This document shows positions 34,063-43,054 of a stretch of DNA of 64,000 nt, one piece after another (within the stretch, counting starts at the first letter, position 1; every line of letters begins with the position of its first letter). The stretch covers positions 27,810 to 91,809 of the forward strand of contig CAAEVV010000043.1 of the NCBI GenBank assembly GCA_900759565.1, written 5' to 3'. The notes under the pieces are model-generated. The model made no database searches, was not told the origin of the DNA, and saw only the letters and a list, made by a program, of their open reading frames with translations. This DNA comes from an uncultured Collinsella sp. GTDB lineage: Bacteria; Actinomycetota; Coriobacteriia; Coriobacteriales; Coriobacteriaceae. Position numbers and translations under genes: made by a program.

Positions 34063-35193
34063 CTAGGCGCGGTGCCAGTCGGTCAGGCAGGCATCGAGGG
34101 AGGCGATGAGCGCATCCTTGTCCATGTGACGGCCGATGATGCACAGGCTCGTCATACGGTCGCCCGTCTCGTCGTCCCAAATCTGCATGATCTCGGGGTT
34201 CTCGTCGATGATCTTCTGTTTCTCGCCCTCGGGCGCCGAGTCGACAAACAGGCCGTTCTCCATCAGACGCATCTGGTGGCCGGCCTGCTCAAACATGTAG
34301 CACATGTCCGGATCGCCGGTCTGCCACAGCGGGCCTTTGACGCGAATGACCTCGTCGGGCCACTCCTGCTCAACAAAATCGGTGAACTTCTGCAGGTCAA
34401 ACGGCTTACGGCGCGAGTACACAAAGGTCTCGATGTCGTACTCGAGCACCTCGGGGTCGTCGTGCTCCTCGGGATGCTCCATGGCCTCGATCCAAGCGGC
34501 GGAGTTGTAGGCGCGCATAAAGTCGAAGCGGTCGGTATCGAGCAGCTCCTCCATGGGGACCTCGCCGTTTTGAGCCTCGACAATCACGGCGTCCTTCTGC
34601 AGGCTGCGCACGATGGCCTTAAGCTCGGCGATCTGCTCAGGGCTAACGGTATCGGTCTTGTTGAGGATCAGCGTGGAGCAGAACTCGATCTGCTGGATGA
34701 GCAGGCTCTCGATGTCGTCCTCGTCGATATCCTCGGCCAGCAGGTCGCGACCGCCGTTGAACTCGTCGTACATGCGGGCACAGTCGACCACGGCCACGAT
34801 GTTGTCGAGCGCGAGCTTAGGCTCGCCGCCCACCTTGGCCTCGTCGCAGAAGCTCGAGATGGTGTAGGCGATGGGGATGGGCTCGCAAATGCCCGAGGCC
34901 TCGATGATGATGTAATCGAAGTTGCCCGAATCGGCGATGCCCTGCAGCTGGTTGGCCAGGTCATCCGAAAGCGTGCAGCAGATGCAGCCGTTGGTGAGCG
35001 GGATGAGGTCGTCGGTCTCGGAAAGGCCGCCGTCGGCGATGAGGCTGGCGTCCACATTGATCTCGCCGATATCGTTGACGATTACGGCGGCGCGGATACC
35101 GCCATCGTTAGCGAGGATGTGGTTGAGCAGCGTGGTCTTGCCGGCACCGAGGTATCCGGTAAGCATGATGATTTTCACGGGTTTGTTGGGCAT
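34063..35193 (-). CDS. CobW/G3E-family GTPase (COG0523), putative metal chaperone
   Basis: 376 aa from the ATG at 35193, after AAAGGAGG. G1 GYLGAGKTT, the metal-binding GCICC motif at the expected position, and G4 LNKTD; the C-terminal CobW domain starts about 235. Acidic stretches (IDEDDIES, EHPEEHDDPEV with His) are typical of metal-storing C-termini. COG0523 proteins deliver Zn, Co or nitrile-hydratase-type metals; metal cannot be read here. The gene is followed by its own terminator. No metal-uptake gene nearby. Confidence 0.88.
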   Translation of the reverse strand: MPNKPVKIIMLTGYLGAGKTTLLNHILANDGGIRAAVIVNDIGEINVDASLIADGGLSETDDLIPLTNGCICCTLSDDLANQLQGIADSGNFDYIIIEASGICEPIPIAYTISSFCDEAKVGGEPKLALDNIVAVVDCARMYDEFNGGRDLLAEDIDEDDIESLLIQQIEFCSTLILNKTDTVSPEQIAELKAIVRSLQKDAVIVEAQNGEVPMEELLDTDRFDFMRAYNSAAWIEAMEHPEEHDDPEVLEYDIETFVYSRRKPFDLQKFTDFVEQEWPDEVIRVKGPLWQTGDPDMCYMFEQAGHQMRLMENGLFVDSAPEGEKQKIIDENPEIMQIWDDETGDRMTSLCIIGRHMDKDALIASLDACLTDWHRA

Positions 35194-35279
35194 GTGCCCT
35201 CCTTTGTTAGACATGGCTTACAGTTGAATCATATGCCAAACGCCTGCTCTTATACCCACGCGCTGGCAAATAACACAGG

Positions 35280-35621
35280 CTACTCCCAGGCTCCCCATAC
35301 ATCGGGGCAATAACCGACGGTGGCCTTTTTGCCGTTACGCACGATGGGCTCGGCTAGAACCTGCTGGTTCTCGAGCAACTTGTCGAAGCGCTGGCTGGGG
35401 GTGAGGTGCTGGATGAGCGCGAGCGTCTCCTCGTCCTTGGCCTTGGGGTTGAGCAGCTTGTCGATACCGCCGACCGCCTGCATCACGCTCGTGAGCTCGC
35501 CCTTGCTCATCTCCTTTTCCTTAAGGTCAATAAACTGCACCTTAATGCGGCGCTCTTTGAAGAAGCGCTGTGCTTTCTTGGTATCGAAAGACTTTTTGGT
35601 GCCAAAAATTTGCACGTTCAT
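35280..35621 (-). CDS. ArsC/Spx-family protein
   Basis: 113 aa from the ATG 35621, which matches the usual start of the thioredoxin-like fold: NVQIFGTKKSFDTKKAQRF. The normal CxxC or single Cys of arsenate reductases is absent here: the loop is GTKKSFDT, and the only Cys is near the end (YCPD). So it is unlikely to be an active arsenate reductase; Spx-like or orphan role is possible. Immediately downstream of (17 bases) a flavodoxin-type reductase gene on the same strand, so it may share its transcript. Confidence 0.8.
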   Translation of the reverse strand: MNVQIFGTKKSFDTKKAQRFFKERRIKVQFIDLKEKEMSKGELTSVMQAVGGIDKLLNPKAKDEETLALIQHLTPSQRFDKLLENQQVLAEPIVRNGKKATVGYCPDVWGAWE

Positions 35622-35638
35622 GTATTTGTTCCGCCGTT

Positions 35639-36262
35639 CTACCTGATGAAGTTGGTGCGCTCGCGATCGGCTTCGGGGGCTTCGATACCGGCGGCCTGTC
35701 CTGCCTCGATACAATGCAGGAGCCAGGCCATGTTCTTGCCGATGTTGCGCATGGTGGCCAGGCCCTCGGCGTCCTGGGCGGCCTCGCCCGGCATGGCGCC
35801 AAACACGTTGTTCCAGTACGTGGAAGCAACCACGGGCATCTGGTTGATGGTGAAGTACTTATTGAGCACGTCGAAGGTGGTCGACGTGCCGCCGCGACGG
35901 GCAACGGCGACGGCAGCGCCCGGCTTGTGTGCAAAGGCTTTGCTGCCGGCATAGAATGCGCGATCGAGGGCCGAAAGGATGCGTCCGCTGGGGTGCGCAT
36001 AGTAGACGGGCGAGCCAAAGACAAAGCCATCTGCCTGCTCGGCGGCAGCGATCAGCTCGTTCACCACGTCATCGTCAAAGGTGCAGCGGCAATCGAGCTT
36101 GCCGCACTGACCACAGCCAATGCAGTCGCGAATGGGCTTGGTGCCCAGCTGAAACACCTCGGTATCAATGCCTTCGGCATTGAGTTGCTCGGCGACCTCG
36201 GCGAGTGCGCGGGCGGTGTTGCCGTTTGCCTTGGGGCTGCCATTGACCAAAAGAACCTTCAT
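35639..36262 (-). CDS. Flavodoxin-family NAD(P)H-dependent FMN reductase
   Basis: 207 aa from the ATG at 36262 (preceded by GGGAG); a GTG just before is an alternative. Typical start KVLLVNGSPKANGNTARAL holds the FMN phosphate loop. CIGCGQCGKLDCRC is a Cys-rich insert after strand 2, as in iron-sulfur flavoproteins (two-Cys-cluster ISF type), then FVFGSPVYYAHPSG lines the flavin site. Likely an iron-sulfur flavoprotein moving electrons to quinones, nitro compounds or thiols. First gene of a pair with the ArsC/Spx-like gene. Confidence 0.85.
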   Translation of the reverse strand: MKVLLVNGSPKANGNTARALAEVAEQLNAEGIDTEVFQLGTKPIRDCIGCGQCGKLDCRCTFDDDVVNELIAAAEQADGFVFGSPVYYAHPSGRILSALDRAFYAGSKAFAHKPGAAVAVARRGGTSTTFDVLNKYFTINQMPVVASTYWNNVFGAMPGEAAQDAEGLATMRNIGKNMAWLLHCIEAGQAAGIEAPEADRERTNFIR

Positions 36263-36336
36263 CACAAACTCCCTCTGCTGTCGGTGACTTCTGCAGAGGA
36301 TTATCGCACGATGGGGGAGGCGGTGTGGGCGCGGTG

Positions 36337-37866
36337 CTAATCCAGTTTGGTACCTGGCACCTGCACGGCTTTCCCGAGCAACGCTTTGAGCTCGTTCAAA
36401 ATCGAAACGGGTTGACGGTCGACGCCGTCCAGATGGAGCGTGGCCACGCGAATGGGCGGCTGATATTCAAATGGGCCAAAGAGCACGGGCGAACCCAGGA
36501 ACCGCTCGATTTCCTCTGCAATCGTATCGGTTTCTTCGGGATCAAAGTCGTCGAAAAGCGCCACGAACATCGGCCCCGTCGAGCGGAACATACGACCCTT
36601 ACCGCGCGAGCATTCCACCAGACAGGCGGCACATTCTGCCAAAACACGGTCGCCCGCATCAAAGCCAAAACGGGCATTGACCTGAGCGATATCATCGATT
36701 TTAATGGCGATCAACCCCGCCTTGCGCGCCACGCGGCGCATCTCTCCAATGGCGTTGACCAGGGCGTGAATATCGCCCAGGCCGGTCACGGAATCAGTCG
36801 TATCTGCCAAGCTTCGGTTGATGATAATGCCCACATACATGCTGGGCTCGGTATCGGTGCCGTCCAAGCGGTAGCCTGTGCAGTCGCAAAGCGCGTACGC
36901 TCCGGTGGCATCCATTACACGATACTGCATGTAGTGGAAGTGCCACGTGCCGTTTATCACCATGTCGAGCTCGGCGCGTACGTTGTCGCGGTCCTCGGGG
37001 TGTACGCGGGCAAGCCACATATCGACCGAGTTAAAAGGGTGCTGGGAGGGCAGGTCAAAATCGCGTACGGCGTTGACCGACCATTGCGATTCGCCCGTAT
37101 CGAGATTGAGGATAAACGGATAGCGCGTCTCGGAGCTCATAGAGATCGCTTGGAATACGCGGTCGTTGCACGGAAGCTGCTCGGCAATTGGGTGCTGCGG
37201 CGCGTCATTGTCTTTCGGCTGCTGCACGCGATGCATAAGCTTATAGCGATACATCTTGCAATCGGCATCCATCGTCATCTGGCGACGCGTGTCGCCGGCA
37301 AGTGGATTGACGCGCGAGCAGCCAAAGCTAAAGCTACCGATCATGGGCGCCTTGCCGCCCGAGCTCGCCTCGATCAGTCCGGTACGTACCTGCTCCAAGC
37401 GCTGCTCGAGTTCAGTCTCGTTTGCGGAGGGCGAGATAAGCACAAACTCGTCTCCACCGATACGGAACAGCATCTCATCGTGCTCCATGGTTTCGGAGAG
37501 CGTGCGGCAGATGCTCAGAATATAGCGGTTGCCTTCGGCGTGGCCGAACCTATCGTTGCAATGCTTGAGATGGTCGATGTCAATATAGGCGCAGGTAAAG
37601 GGTTCGCCTTTGCGCCAGAGTTGCTCGACGTGACGGTCGAATCCGTTGCGGTTGCCCAAGTTGGTGAGCGGATCGATATAGGCGTTGCGCTCAAGCAGCT
37701 GGCGCTCTTGTTGCAGGATGGCATGCGTCTTTTGCAGTTGCTCGCCAACGGCGCGTAGCCCAGCAGGCAGCGCGGCAACATCGAGTTCGGCGGTCGAGAC
37801 GCCGTTCGCAAGTCGCTGAAGATAGGCAATAATCGATTGCTCGCCCAGGCGATACGACTCGTTCAT
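36337..37866 (-). CDS. Diguanylate cyclase with GGDEF, PAS-like and degenerate GGDEF modules
   Basis: 509 aa from the ATG 37866, with AGGAGG upstream. N-terminal helical region (1-60), then a GGDEF domain with intact RIGGDEF (about 150), a PAS-like module with VHPEDRDNV about 275-330, and a second GGDEF-fold domain whose signature is RSTGPMF, so without catalytic residues. Cytoplasmic, no TM. The first domain should make c-di-GMP; the second may bind GTP or interact. It is strongly related in its first 330 residues to the GGDEF-EAL protein transcribed toward it from 40711, with a palindrome between them. Confidence 0.88.
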   Translation of the reverse strand: MNESYRLGEQSIIAYLQRLANGVSTAELDVAALPAGLRAVGEQLQKTHAILQQERQLLERNAYIDPLTNLGNRNGFDRHVEQLWRKGEPFTCAYIDIDHLKHCNDRFGHAEGNRYILSICRTLSETMEHDEMLFRIGGDEFVLISPSANETELEQRLEQVRTGLIEASSGGKAPMIGSFSFGCSRVNPLAGDTRRQMTMDADCKMYRYKLMHRVQQPKDNDAPQHPIAEQLPCNDRVFQAISMSSETRYPFILNLDTGESQWSVNAVRDFDLPSQHPFNSVDMWLARVHPEDRDNVRAELDMVINGTWHFHYMQYRVMDATGAYALCDCTGYRLDGTDTEPSMYVGIIINRSLADTTDSVTGLGDIHALVNAIGEMRRVARKAGLIAIKIDDIAQVNARFGFDAGDRVLAECAACLVECSRGKGRMFRSTGPMFVALFDDFDPEETDTIAEEIERFLGSPVLFGPFEYQPPIRVATLHLDGVDRQPVSILNELKALLGKAVQVPGTKLD

Positions 37867-37904
37867 GATGGATAACCTCCTTGGGCGGAACAACGGTTTG
37901 TATC

Positions 37905-37935
37905 ATATCCCCAATTCGGTTTGAATTGGGGATAT
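37905..37935. promoter_or_regulatory. Perfect 13-bp inverted repeat between two c-di-GMP genes
   Basis: ATATCCCCAATTC (37905-37917) and GAATTGGGGATAT (37923-37935) around a 5-base loop. It may be a terminator for the upstream GGDEF-EAL gene or an operator for the GGDEF gene; no T-run follows. A similar AATAATCCCC palindrome is at 53804-53827. Confidence 0.6.
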
Positions 37936-37993
37936 AAGTTAGCTAATGGAGACAAATATCCCCTTCGACGGTGGCGTTTTGCGCGCGAGCGTA

Positions 37994-40711
37994 TCAGTTG
38001 TTATTGCCGCCATCGAGCAATGCCTCAAAATCCTTCGCCTGCATGGGGCGGTAGTAGAGGAAGCCCTGAGCGTAGCGGGCGCCCATTTGTCGTAGCATGT
38101 TCGCCTGCTCATTTGTCTCGACGCCTTCGACCACGACGGGCAGATGGAGCGACTGCGCCATTTCGAGCATCGATGAAATGATTTGCGTGCTGCGGCCTTG
38201 ATCGCGGTCGGTGGGCACAAAGGTGCGGTCGAGCTTGATGACGTCGACGTTGACGTTCTTGGGCATCGCGAGCGTGGACTGGCCGGTGCCAAAATCGTCC
38301 ATGTAGGTCGAGAAGCCACGGGTGTGCAGATCCGCGGTCAGCTTATCCACGGCCTCGGACTCTCCGGTATAGGCGGTCTCGGTGATCTCGATGTGCATGA
38401 GTTCGGGCGGCAGGTTGTACTGGGCGGCGAGCGACCCCATATGCTCGGCGACATCGCAGGCAAGAATGTCTACGCGCGACACATTGAGGGAAATCGGAAC
38501 CACGCGAAGTCCTCGATTGAGGCGCTCGCGGAGCCACATGGCGACGCCCTGCCAAACATATTTGTCGAGCGTCACTACAAAGCCGCTTTCCTCGAGTGCG
38601 GGGATAAACGTTGCGGGCGAAATGAGAGAGCCGTCCTTGTTAATCCAGCGGGTGAGTGCTTCGGCGCCAATAATCTCGCCGGTTTCCATATCGACCTGGG
38701 GCTGAAGATAGTACGTGATGCGACCATTTGACAGCGCGTACTGGAATTCGGTCAGCGTGCGGTTGAACACGATTTCGCGCTTGTACTCCTCGGGGCAAAA
38801 AATGGCAATGCGCTCCTTAAAGTCGTTTTTTGCGCGCCGATTGGTAAACATGGCCTTTGCCTGCGCATCGATGGTGATCTCCTCATTGGAATCGATGGGG
38901 TAAACGCCCATGGACGGCCAAAAACCTACGCCGCCATCATACCTGGCTACTGCCTCGCGAACGCGGTTGTAGATTTGATGGACGGTGATGTGCTTAAAGG
39001 GGATGAGTACGCAAAAGTCATCTTGGCCCCAGTACCCTGCGACGCCCATGTCGGCATTCTCGATGTCCTTGAGGACCGTGCCCACATCGGCAAGCAGGCG
39101 GTCGCCTTCGGCCTGTCCATACCATTCGTTAAACAGGCGCATGTGGCCCATGTCGACCGTGGCGATGCACCAGGCGCCGTCGCGTCTTGCCTCGAGAAAA
39201 GCGTTGGCGCGCCGCATAAACTCGCTGGGTCGATAGAGACCCGTGAGCGAGTCGATACGTTCGGCGATGGCGCTTTTGCGCTCAGCCTCGGGTATGGGGA
39301 GGCTGTCGTTGGGAACAAGCCCGCCGGCCGTGCGAAGGCGACGGTTGAGTTCGCCTAAAACGGCGGTCGCTTGATGGGTTAAGTGCTCGTAAAAGGCCGG
39401 GACGACAAGGCAGACGGGAGTAATGGTGTCGCCTGCGATTCGAACAGGAGCGAAAACGGCCTCTTTAAGGTGGCGGGTCAGTTGCTCGAATGCCTCGTGG
39501 TCTAGGTCGTTGCTGAGCACGACGAACTGAACGCTTCGTGAACGGTAGACCCGGCTCCTGCCGCGAGTGATCGACAGCATACGGCCTGCGTATTCGGCAA
39601 GCATGTTGTCGACGGCCTCGGCCCCGTAGAGTTCGTTGAGCTTTGTCGTGCCACGAACGCGCACCGCTATAAGCCCTGTCTCGCAACGATCGCGGCGGCA
39701 GGCGTCGATGGCGTTGGCCAGCATGCGCTGCGTTCCGAGGCCTGTGGCGGCGTCGACGGTTTCGGCAAGTGAGTGGTTGACGAGCTCGCCGACATAGAGC
39801 GAGGGGACATTTCCGTCGCCGTCGATACGAAACCCGCGAGCACGGCAAAGGACGTAGTCGCCGACGGCGTTGCGCACACGATACTGCATGACGCGACGGT
39901 GCTTGGTGCCGTTGTAGACTTGGTCGATGTCGTTGATGCAGGCCTCAAGGTCGTCGGGATGGACGCGCGTTTTCCAGTAATCGCGACAGTTGTCTATGTG
40001 CTCCGAGGGAAGGCCAAGATCGCGCAAGGCACCTTGTGACCAAAGGGTGCGATGTTTGTCCAAGTTCTCGATAAAGAAATATCGGCCCTCATTGAGCATC
40101 GAAAAGGCGTCAAAAATTCGATCGCTTATTTCGAAGTCGTCGGCGTGAACTTGCGTGATATTGCGTCGATCGAGGTGCATGGCATGACGTAGTTTGTAGT
40201 CGTACATGCGATGGTCGGCATCGAGCGTCATGCGATTGGAAGCTTCGCCCAGGGCGGGGTCGGCATGTGACACTCCGTAGCTAAACGAGTGGGGCATCTC
40301 GGAATCGTTGTTTTTGAGCAGAACCGTTCGGCAGTGTTTCAGACGTTCGGCGAGGTCGTCCTCGGTTGCAATCGTAGATAGGATGGCAAACTCGTCGCCG
40401 CCTATGCGAAACGCCGCTTCGCCCACCTTCATATACAGATTAAGATAGAGACTTACCTGCAAGATATAGCGGTTGCCCTCGTCATGTCCAAAGACGTCGT
40501 TGCAGTGCTTGAGATTGTCGATATCGATGAACGCCATGGTAACGGGGGCGTCCTGCTCCCAGAGCTCCTCGAGGGAACGGGCAAAGCCGCCACGGTTGCC
40601 AAGCCCGGTAAGCTGGTCGGTAAAGGCGGTCCTGATCAGATCCTCCTGCCGCTCGAGAAGGTCGCGGACGGTCTTTTCGAGCGTTTCGGTGTAATTGCTG
40701 ACAGTTTCCAT
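37994..40711 (-). CDS. Multidomain GGDEF-PAS-GGDEF-GGDEF-EAL c-di-GMP protein
   Basis: 905 aa, cytoplasmic. First GGDEF with RIGGDEFAIL (intact), a PAS-like module with VHPDDLEAC, a GGDEF-fold without signature (RSRSVQF), a third GGDEF-fold with WGQDDFC (degenerate), then a full EAL domain from about 625: AEALTRW, NVSRVD, EITE, DDFGTG and KLDRTF are all present, so it should be an active phosphodiesterase. Thus one intact cyclase and one intact PDE module in one chain, with two likely regulatory pseudo-domains. Weak SD. It shares the first three modules with the protein at 36337-37866. Confidence 0.88.
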   Translation of the reverse strand: METVSNYTETLEKTVRDLLERQEDLIRTAFTDQLTGLGNRGGFARSLEELWEQDAPVTMAFIDIDNLKHCNDVFGHDEGNRYILQVSLYLNLYMKVGEAAFRIGGDEFAILSTIATEDDLAERLKHCRTVLLKNNDSEMPHSFSYGVSHADPALGEASNRMTLDADHRMYDYKLRHAMHLDRRNITQVHADDFEISDRIFDAFSMLNEGRYFFIENLDKHRTLWSQGALRDLGLPSEHIDNCRDYWKTRVHPDDLEACINDIDQVYNGTKHRRVMQYRVRNAVGDYVLCRARGFRIDGDGNVPSLYVGELVNHSLAETVDAATGLGTQRMLANAIDACRRDRCETGLIAVRVRGTTKLNELYGAEAVDNMLAEYAGRMLSITRGRSRVYRSRSVQFVVLSNDLDHEAFEQLTRHLKEAVFAPVRIAGDTITPVCLVVPAFYEHLTHQATAVLGELNRRLRTAGGLVPNDSLPIPEAERKSAIAERIDSLTGLYRPSEFMRRANAFLEARRDGAWCIATVDMGHMRLFNEWYGQAEGDRLLADVGTVLKDIENADMGVAGYWGQDDFCVLIPFKHITVHQIYNRVREAVARYDGGVGFWPSMGVYPIDSNEEITIDAQAKAMFTNRRAKNDFKERIAIFCPEEYKREIVFNRTLTEFQYALSNGRITYYLQPQVDMETGEIIGAEALTRWINKDGSLISPATFIPALEESGFVVTLDKYVWQGVAMWLRERLNRGLRVVPISLNVSRVDILACDVAEHMGSLAAQYNLPPELMHIEITETAYTGESEAVDKLTADLHTRGFSTYMDDFGTGQSTLAMPKNVNVDVIKLDRTFVPTDRDQGRSTQIISSMLEMAQSLHLPVVVEGVETNEQANMLRQMGARYAQGFLYYRPMQAKDFEALLDGGNNN

Positions 40712-40848
40712 GTTCTAAGTGGCTTTCTGAGGTCGGGGCGGATTGCGTCGGGCGAGCTCGTTGTGTACACGCGTCGTTGCTCAGCGCTTTGCATGTATCC
40801 AGGCCCCCGCCTTGCCGCGTTGTTGAGTTAATTTGACGGCTAATGTTC

Positions 40849-40863
40849 GCTGTTGATAACAGC
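40849..40863. promoter_or_regulatory. Palindrome in the GGDEF-EAL / patatin intergenic region
   Basis: GCTGTT-GAT-AACAGC is a perfect palindrome in the 324-base divergent gap 40712-41035. The same gap has two GTGCAC palindromes 12 bases apart (40882-40905) and a TATACT box at about 40994. These are operator and promoter candidates only. Confidence 0.45.
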
Positions 40864-41035
40864 TGAGTAGTGTAAACAATAGTGCACAATTATATATGGG
40901 TGCACATGCTGTGGGCGGCTATTGTTCGACAAGCGGTAGCGCGACGATGCGATGTTCGATGAAAATGCGACTGGGACGATATATGTTGACGGGTATACTT
41001 GTCCCGTTTGAATTTGTGGGGACGGAGATGGTCGC

Positions 41036-41905
41036 ATGGCACAGTCAAATACGACGCGCACGGTGGGGCTGGCACTCGAGGGAGGCGGCTACCGCGGTAT
41101 GTATACGGCGGGCGTGCTCGACGTTTGGATGGAGCACGGCTTAACTTGCGACCATATGGTGGGTGTCTCGGCGGGCGCGGCGTTTGGCTACAACTTTAAA
41201 TCGCGCCAGATCGGCCGCGCCATTCGCTATAACAAGGCCTATTGTGCCGATAAGCGCTATGCGGGTGTAGCAAGCTGGCTGCGGACCGGCGATATGTTCA
41301 ATGCCGATTTTGCCTATCACGAGGTGCCCATCGAGCGCGATCCCATCGATTTGGAGACATATCGCGCCTGCCCCATGCGGTTTACGTGCGTGTGTACCGA
41401 TATCGAGACGGGCAAGGCCGTCTACCACGACCTGCCCTATGGCGATGAGCACGATATCGAGTGGATCCGGGCGTCATCGGCGATTCCCGTGGCGACGCGC
41501 CCTGTCGCCATTGAGGGCCGTAAGTACCTGGATGGCGGCGTGGCTGATTCTATTCCCAGCGCATGGCTGTTTGCGCAGGGGTATGACCGTAATATCGTGG
41601 TACTCACGCAGCCGGCGGGCTTTGTAAAGCAGCCCAACAGCGTGATGCCCATGCTGCGTCGCGTGTTCCGTCACTATCCGGAGTTTGTCGCAGCGCTCGA
41701 GCATCGGCATGAGGTCTACAATGCCACGCTCGATGACCTGGCACGTCGCGAGGCCGCCGGCGAAATCTTTGTGGTGCGGCCGAGCGAATCGGTGAAGGTG
41801 CCGTCGCTGTGTCGCGAGCCCGATGAACTTGAGCGCATCTACCAGATTGGTCGCCGCGATGCGGAGGCGACTTTGCCGGCACTGGAGGCATATCTGGCAG
41901 GGTAG
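41036..41905 (+). CDS. Patatin-like phospholipase (YjjU/RssA group)
   Basis: 289 aa. Oxyanion motif GGGYRG (residues about 17-22), nucleophile elbow GVSAG with the catalytic Ser, and the DGG with catalytic Asp (YLDGGVADS). These give the Ser-Asp dyad of patatin lipases. Length and the LEGGGYRGMYTAGVLD opening are typical of bacterial intracellular RssA/YjjU-like members. No signal peptide, so cytoplasmic lipid or ester hydrolase. Weak SD (GGGGACGGAG) before ATG. Convergent with thiE, with a strong hairpin between. Confidence 0.88.
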   Translation: MAQSNTTRTVGLALEGGGYRGMYTAGVLDVWMEHGLTCDHMVGVSAGAAFGYNFKSRQIGRAIRYNKAYCADKRYAGVASWLRTGDMFNADFAYHEVPIERDPIDLETYRACPMRFTCVCTDIETGKAVYHDLPYGDEHDIEWIRASSAIPVATRPVAIEGRKYLDGGVADSIPSAWLFAQGYDRNIVVLTQPAGFVKQPNSVMPMLRRVFRHYPEFVAALEHRHEVYNATLDDLARREAAGEIFVVRPSESVKVPSLCREPDELERIYQIGRRDAEATLPALEAYLAG

Positions 41906-41927
41906 AGGCTGCTGCCGCCATCTCGGC

Positions 41928-41973
41928 GGAAAGCGCATCCCGGAATGGAGATCCAAACTGGGATGCGCTTTCC
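41928..41973 (+). terminator. Strong hairpin between patatin and thiE genes
   Basis: GGAAAGCGCATCCC (41928-41941) and GGGATGCGCTTTCC (41960-41973) make a perfect 14-bp stem with an 18-base loop. No long T-run, but the position between convergent genes supports a bidirectional terminator. Confidence 0.65.
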
Positions 41974-42017
41974 ATTGCTGAAGATATGAGGCTGCGAATC
42001 AGTTGCTCGGCCTATGC

Positions 42018-42713
42018 CTATGCCTGCTGCCAGGTGTCTACGAGCTCCTTGGCCGCGGCGTAGGGGTCATCGGCGCTGCAGACGGCACTCACCACAAAGA
42101 AGCCGTCGACGCCGGTGGCCTTAAGCTGCGGCAGGTCGGCCGTCTTGACGCCACCGCCCACCACGATGGGCACGGGGCTTGCCGCGTGAAGTGCGGCCAG
42201 GTCCTCAAAGCTCTTGGTGATGATGGAGCCATCGGCCGCGCGTCCGCAGTCGCGCTTGGTCTCGGTCTCGTGGAGCGGGCCGATGCCCAGGTAGTCGACC
42301 AGGCTCATGTCGGCGGTCTTGACGTACTCGAGCATCTCTTCGCAACGGGCCGAAAGGCCCACGATGGCATCGGGGCCCAGAAGCTTGCGGCAGACCTCGA
42401 CGGGAATGTCGCTCTGGCCCACGTGCACGCCGTCGACGGCAATACCCTGCTCGCGTGCGGCAAGCACACAGTCCAGACGGTCGTCGATTAACAGGGCGAC
42501 CTGACCGGTCTTGCCGGCCTGAGCGATTGCCTGCGCGGCGTCGCCGGTCAGCGCAATGATCTCGCGGGCGCTTGCCACCTTGGAGCGCACCTGGATGCAG
42601 GTAAAGCCTGCGTCGAGCGCCTGGGCCACCACATCGCCCACGGGGCGCCCGAGGGTGTTTTCGGGGCCGAGTACCAGATAGGCCGAGATATCAAGGTTGT
42701 CGCGGATGCTCAT
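42018..42713 (-). CDS. thiE: Thiamine-phosphate synthase
   Basis: 231 aa from ATG 42713. TenI/ThiE TIM barrel: QVRSK, DDRLDCVLA, GVHVGQSD with diphosphate-binding residues, LGIGPL, and GGVKTADL near the C-terminus. Joins hydroxymethylpyrimidine-PP with thiazole-phosphate to give thiamine phosphate. Last gene of the thiM-MTH1187-thiE operon, overlapping its upstream neighbour by four bases. Regulated by the TPP riboswitch ahead of thiM. Confidence 0.92.
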   Translation of the reverse strand: MSIRDNLDISAYLVLGPENTLGRPVGDVVAQALDAGFTCIQVRSKVASAREIIALTGDAAQAIAQAGKTGQVALLIDDRLDCVLAAREQGIAVDGVHVGQSDIPVEVCRKLLGPDAIVGLSARCEEMLEYVKTADMSLVDYLGIGPLHETETKRDCGRAADGSIITKSFEDLAALHAASPVPIVVGGGVKTADLPQLKATGVDGFFVVSAVCSADDPYAAAKELVDTWQQA

Positions 42714-43051
42714 CGTGCTTCCTCCTGCTTCTTGATTTGCGCTTCCATGCGCTCGAGTTTGCCGGTCATGGTGTCGGTAAATCCGGGTCGAATATCGGCT
42801 TTGAGCACGACTTCGGTGCGGATGCCCTTGCTCGCCAACACAAAGGTTGCGTCGCGCACGACCTGCATGACCTCGTCCCAGTCGCCCTCGATTTCGGTGA
42901 ACATCGAGGCGGTGCGGTTGGGAAGGCCGCTCTCGCGTATGACGCGCACGACCTCGGCGACCTCGGCGGACAGCTCGTCGCCGGTGCCGCACGGGGCGAT
43001 GGCCACGGCGATGAGCGTGTTCATTCCGGCATTGGTTGCGGGCTCGGACAT
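42710..43051 (-). CDS. MTH1187/YkoF-type thiamine-binding protein
   Basis: 113 aa. AVAIAPCGTGDELS and the TASMFTEIEGDWDEVMQVV segment match the MTH1187 (DUF77) family, whose members form ferredoxin-like tetramers; YkoF-like relatives bind thiamine or hydroxymethylpyrimidine. Lies between thiM (3-base gap) and thiE (4-base overlap) in a TPP-riboswitch operon, which supports a thiamine-linked role, perhaps binding a precursor. The exact ligand is not known. Confidence 0.82.
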   Translation of the reverse strand: MSEPATNAGMNTLIAVAIAPCGTGDELSAEVAEVVRVIRESGLPNRTASMFTEIEGDWDEVMQVVRDATFVLASKGIRTEVVLKADIRPGFTDTMTGKLERMEAQIKKQEEAR

Positions 43052-43054
43052 GGC

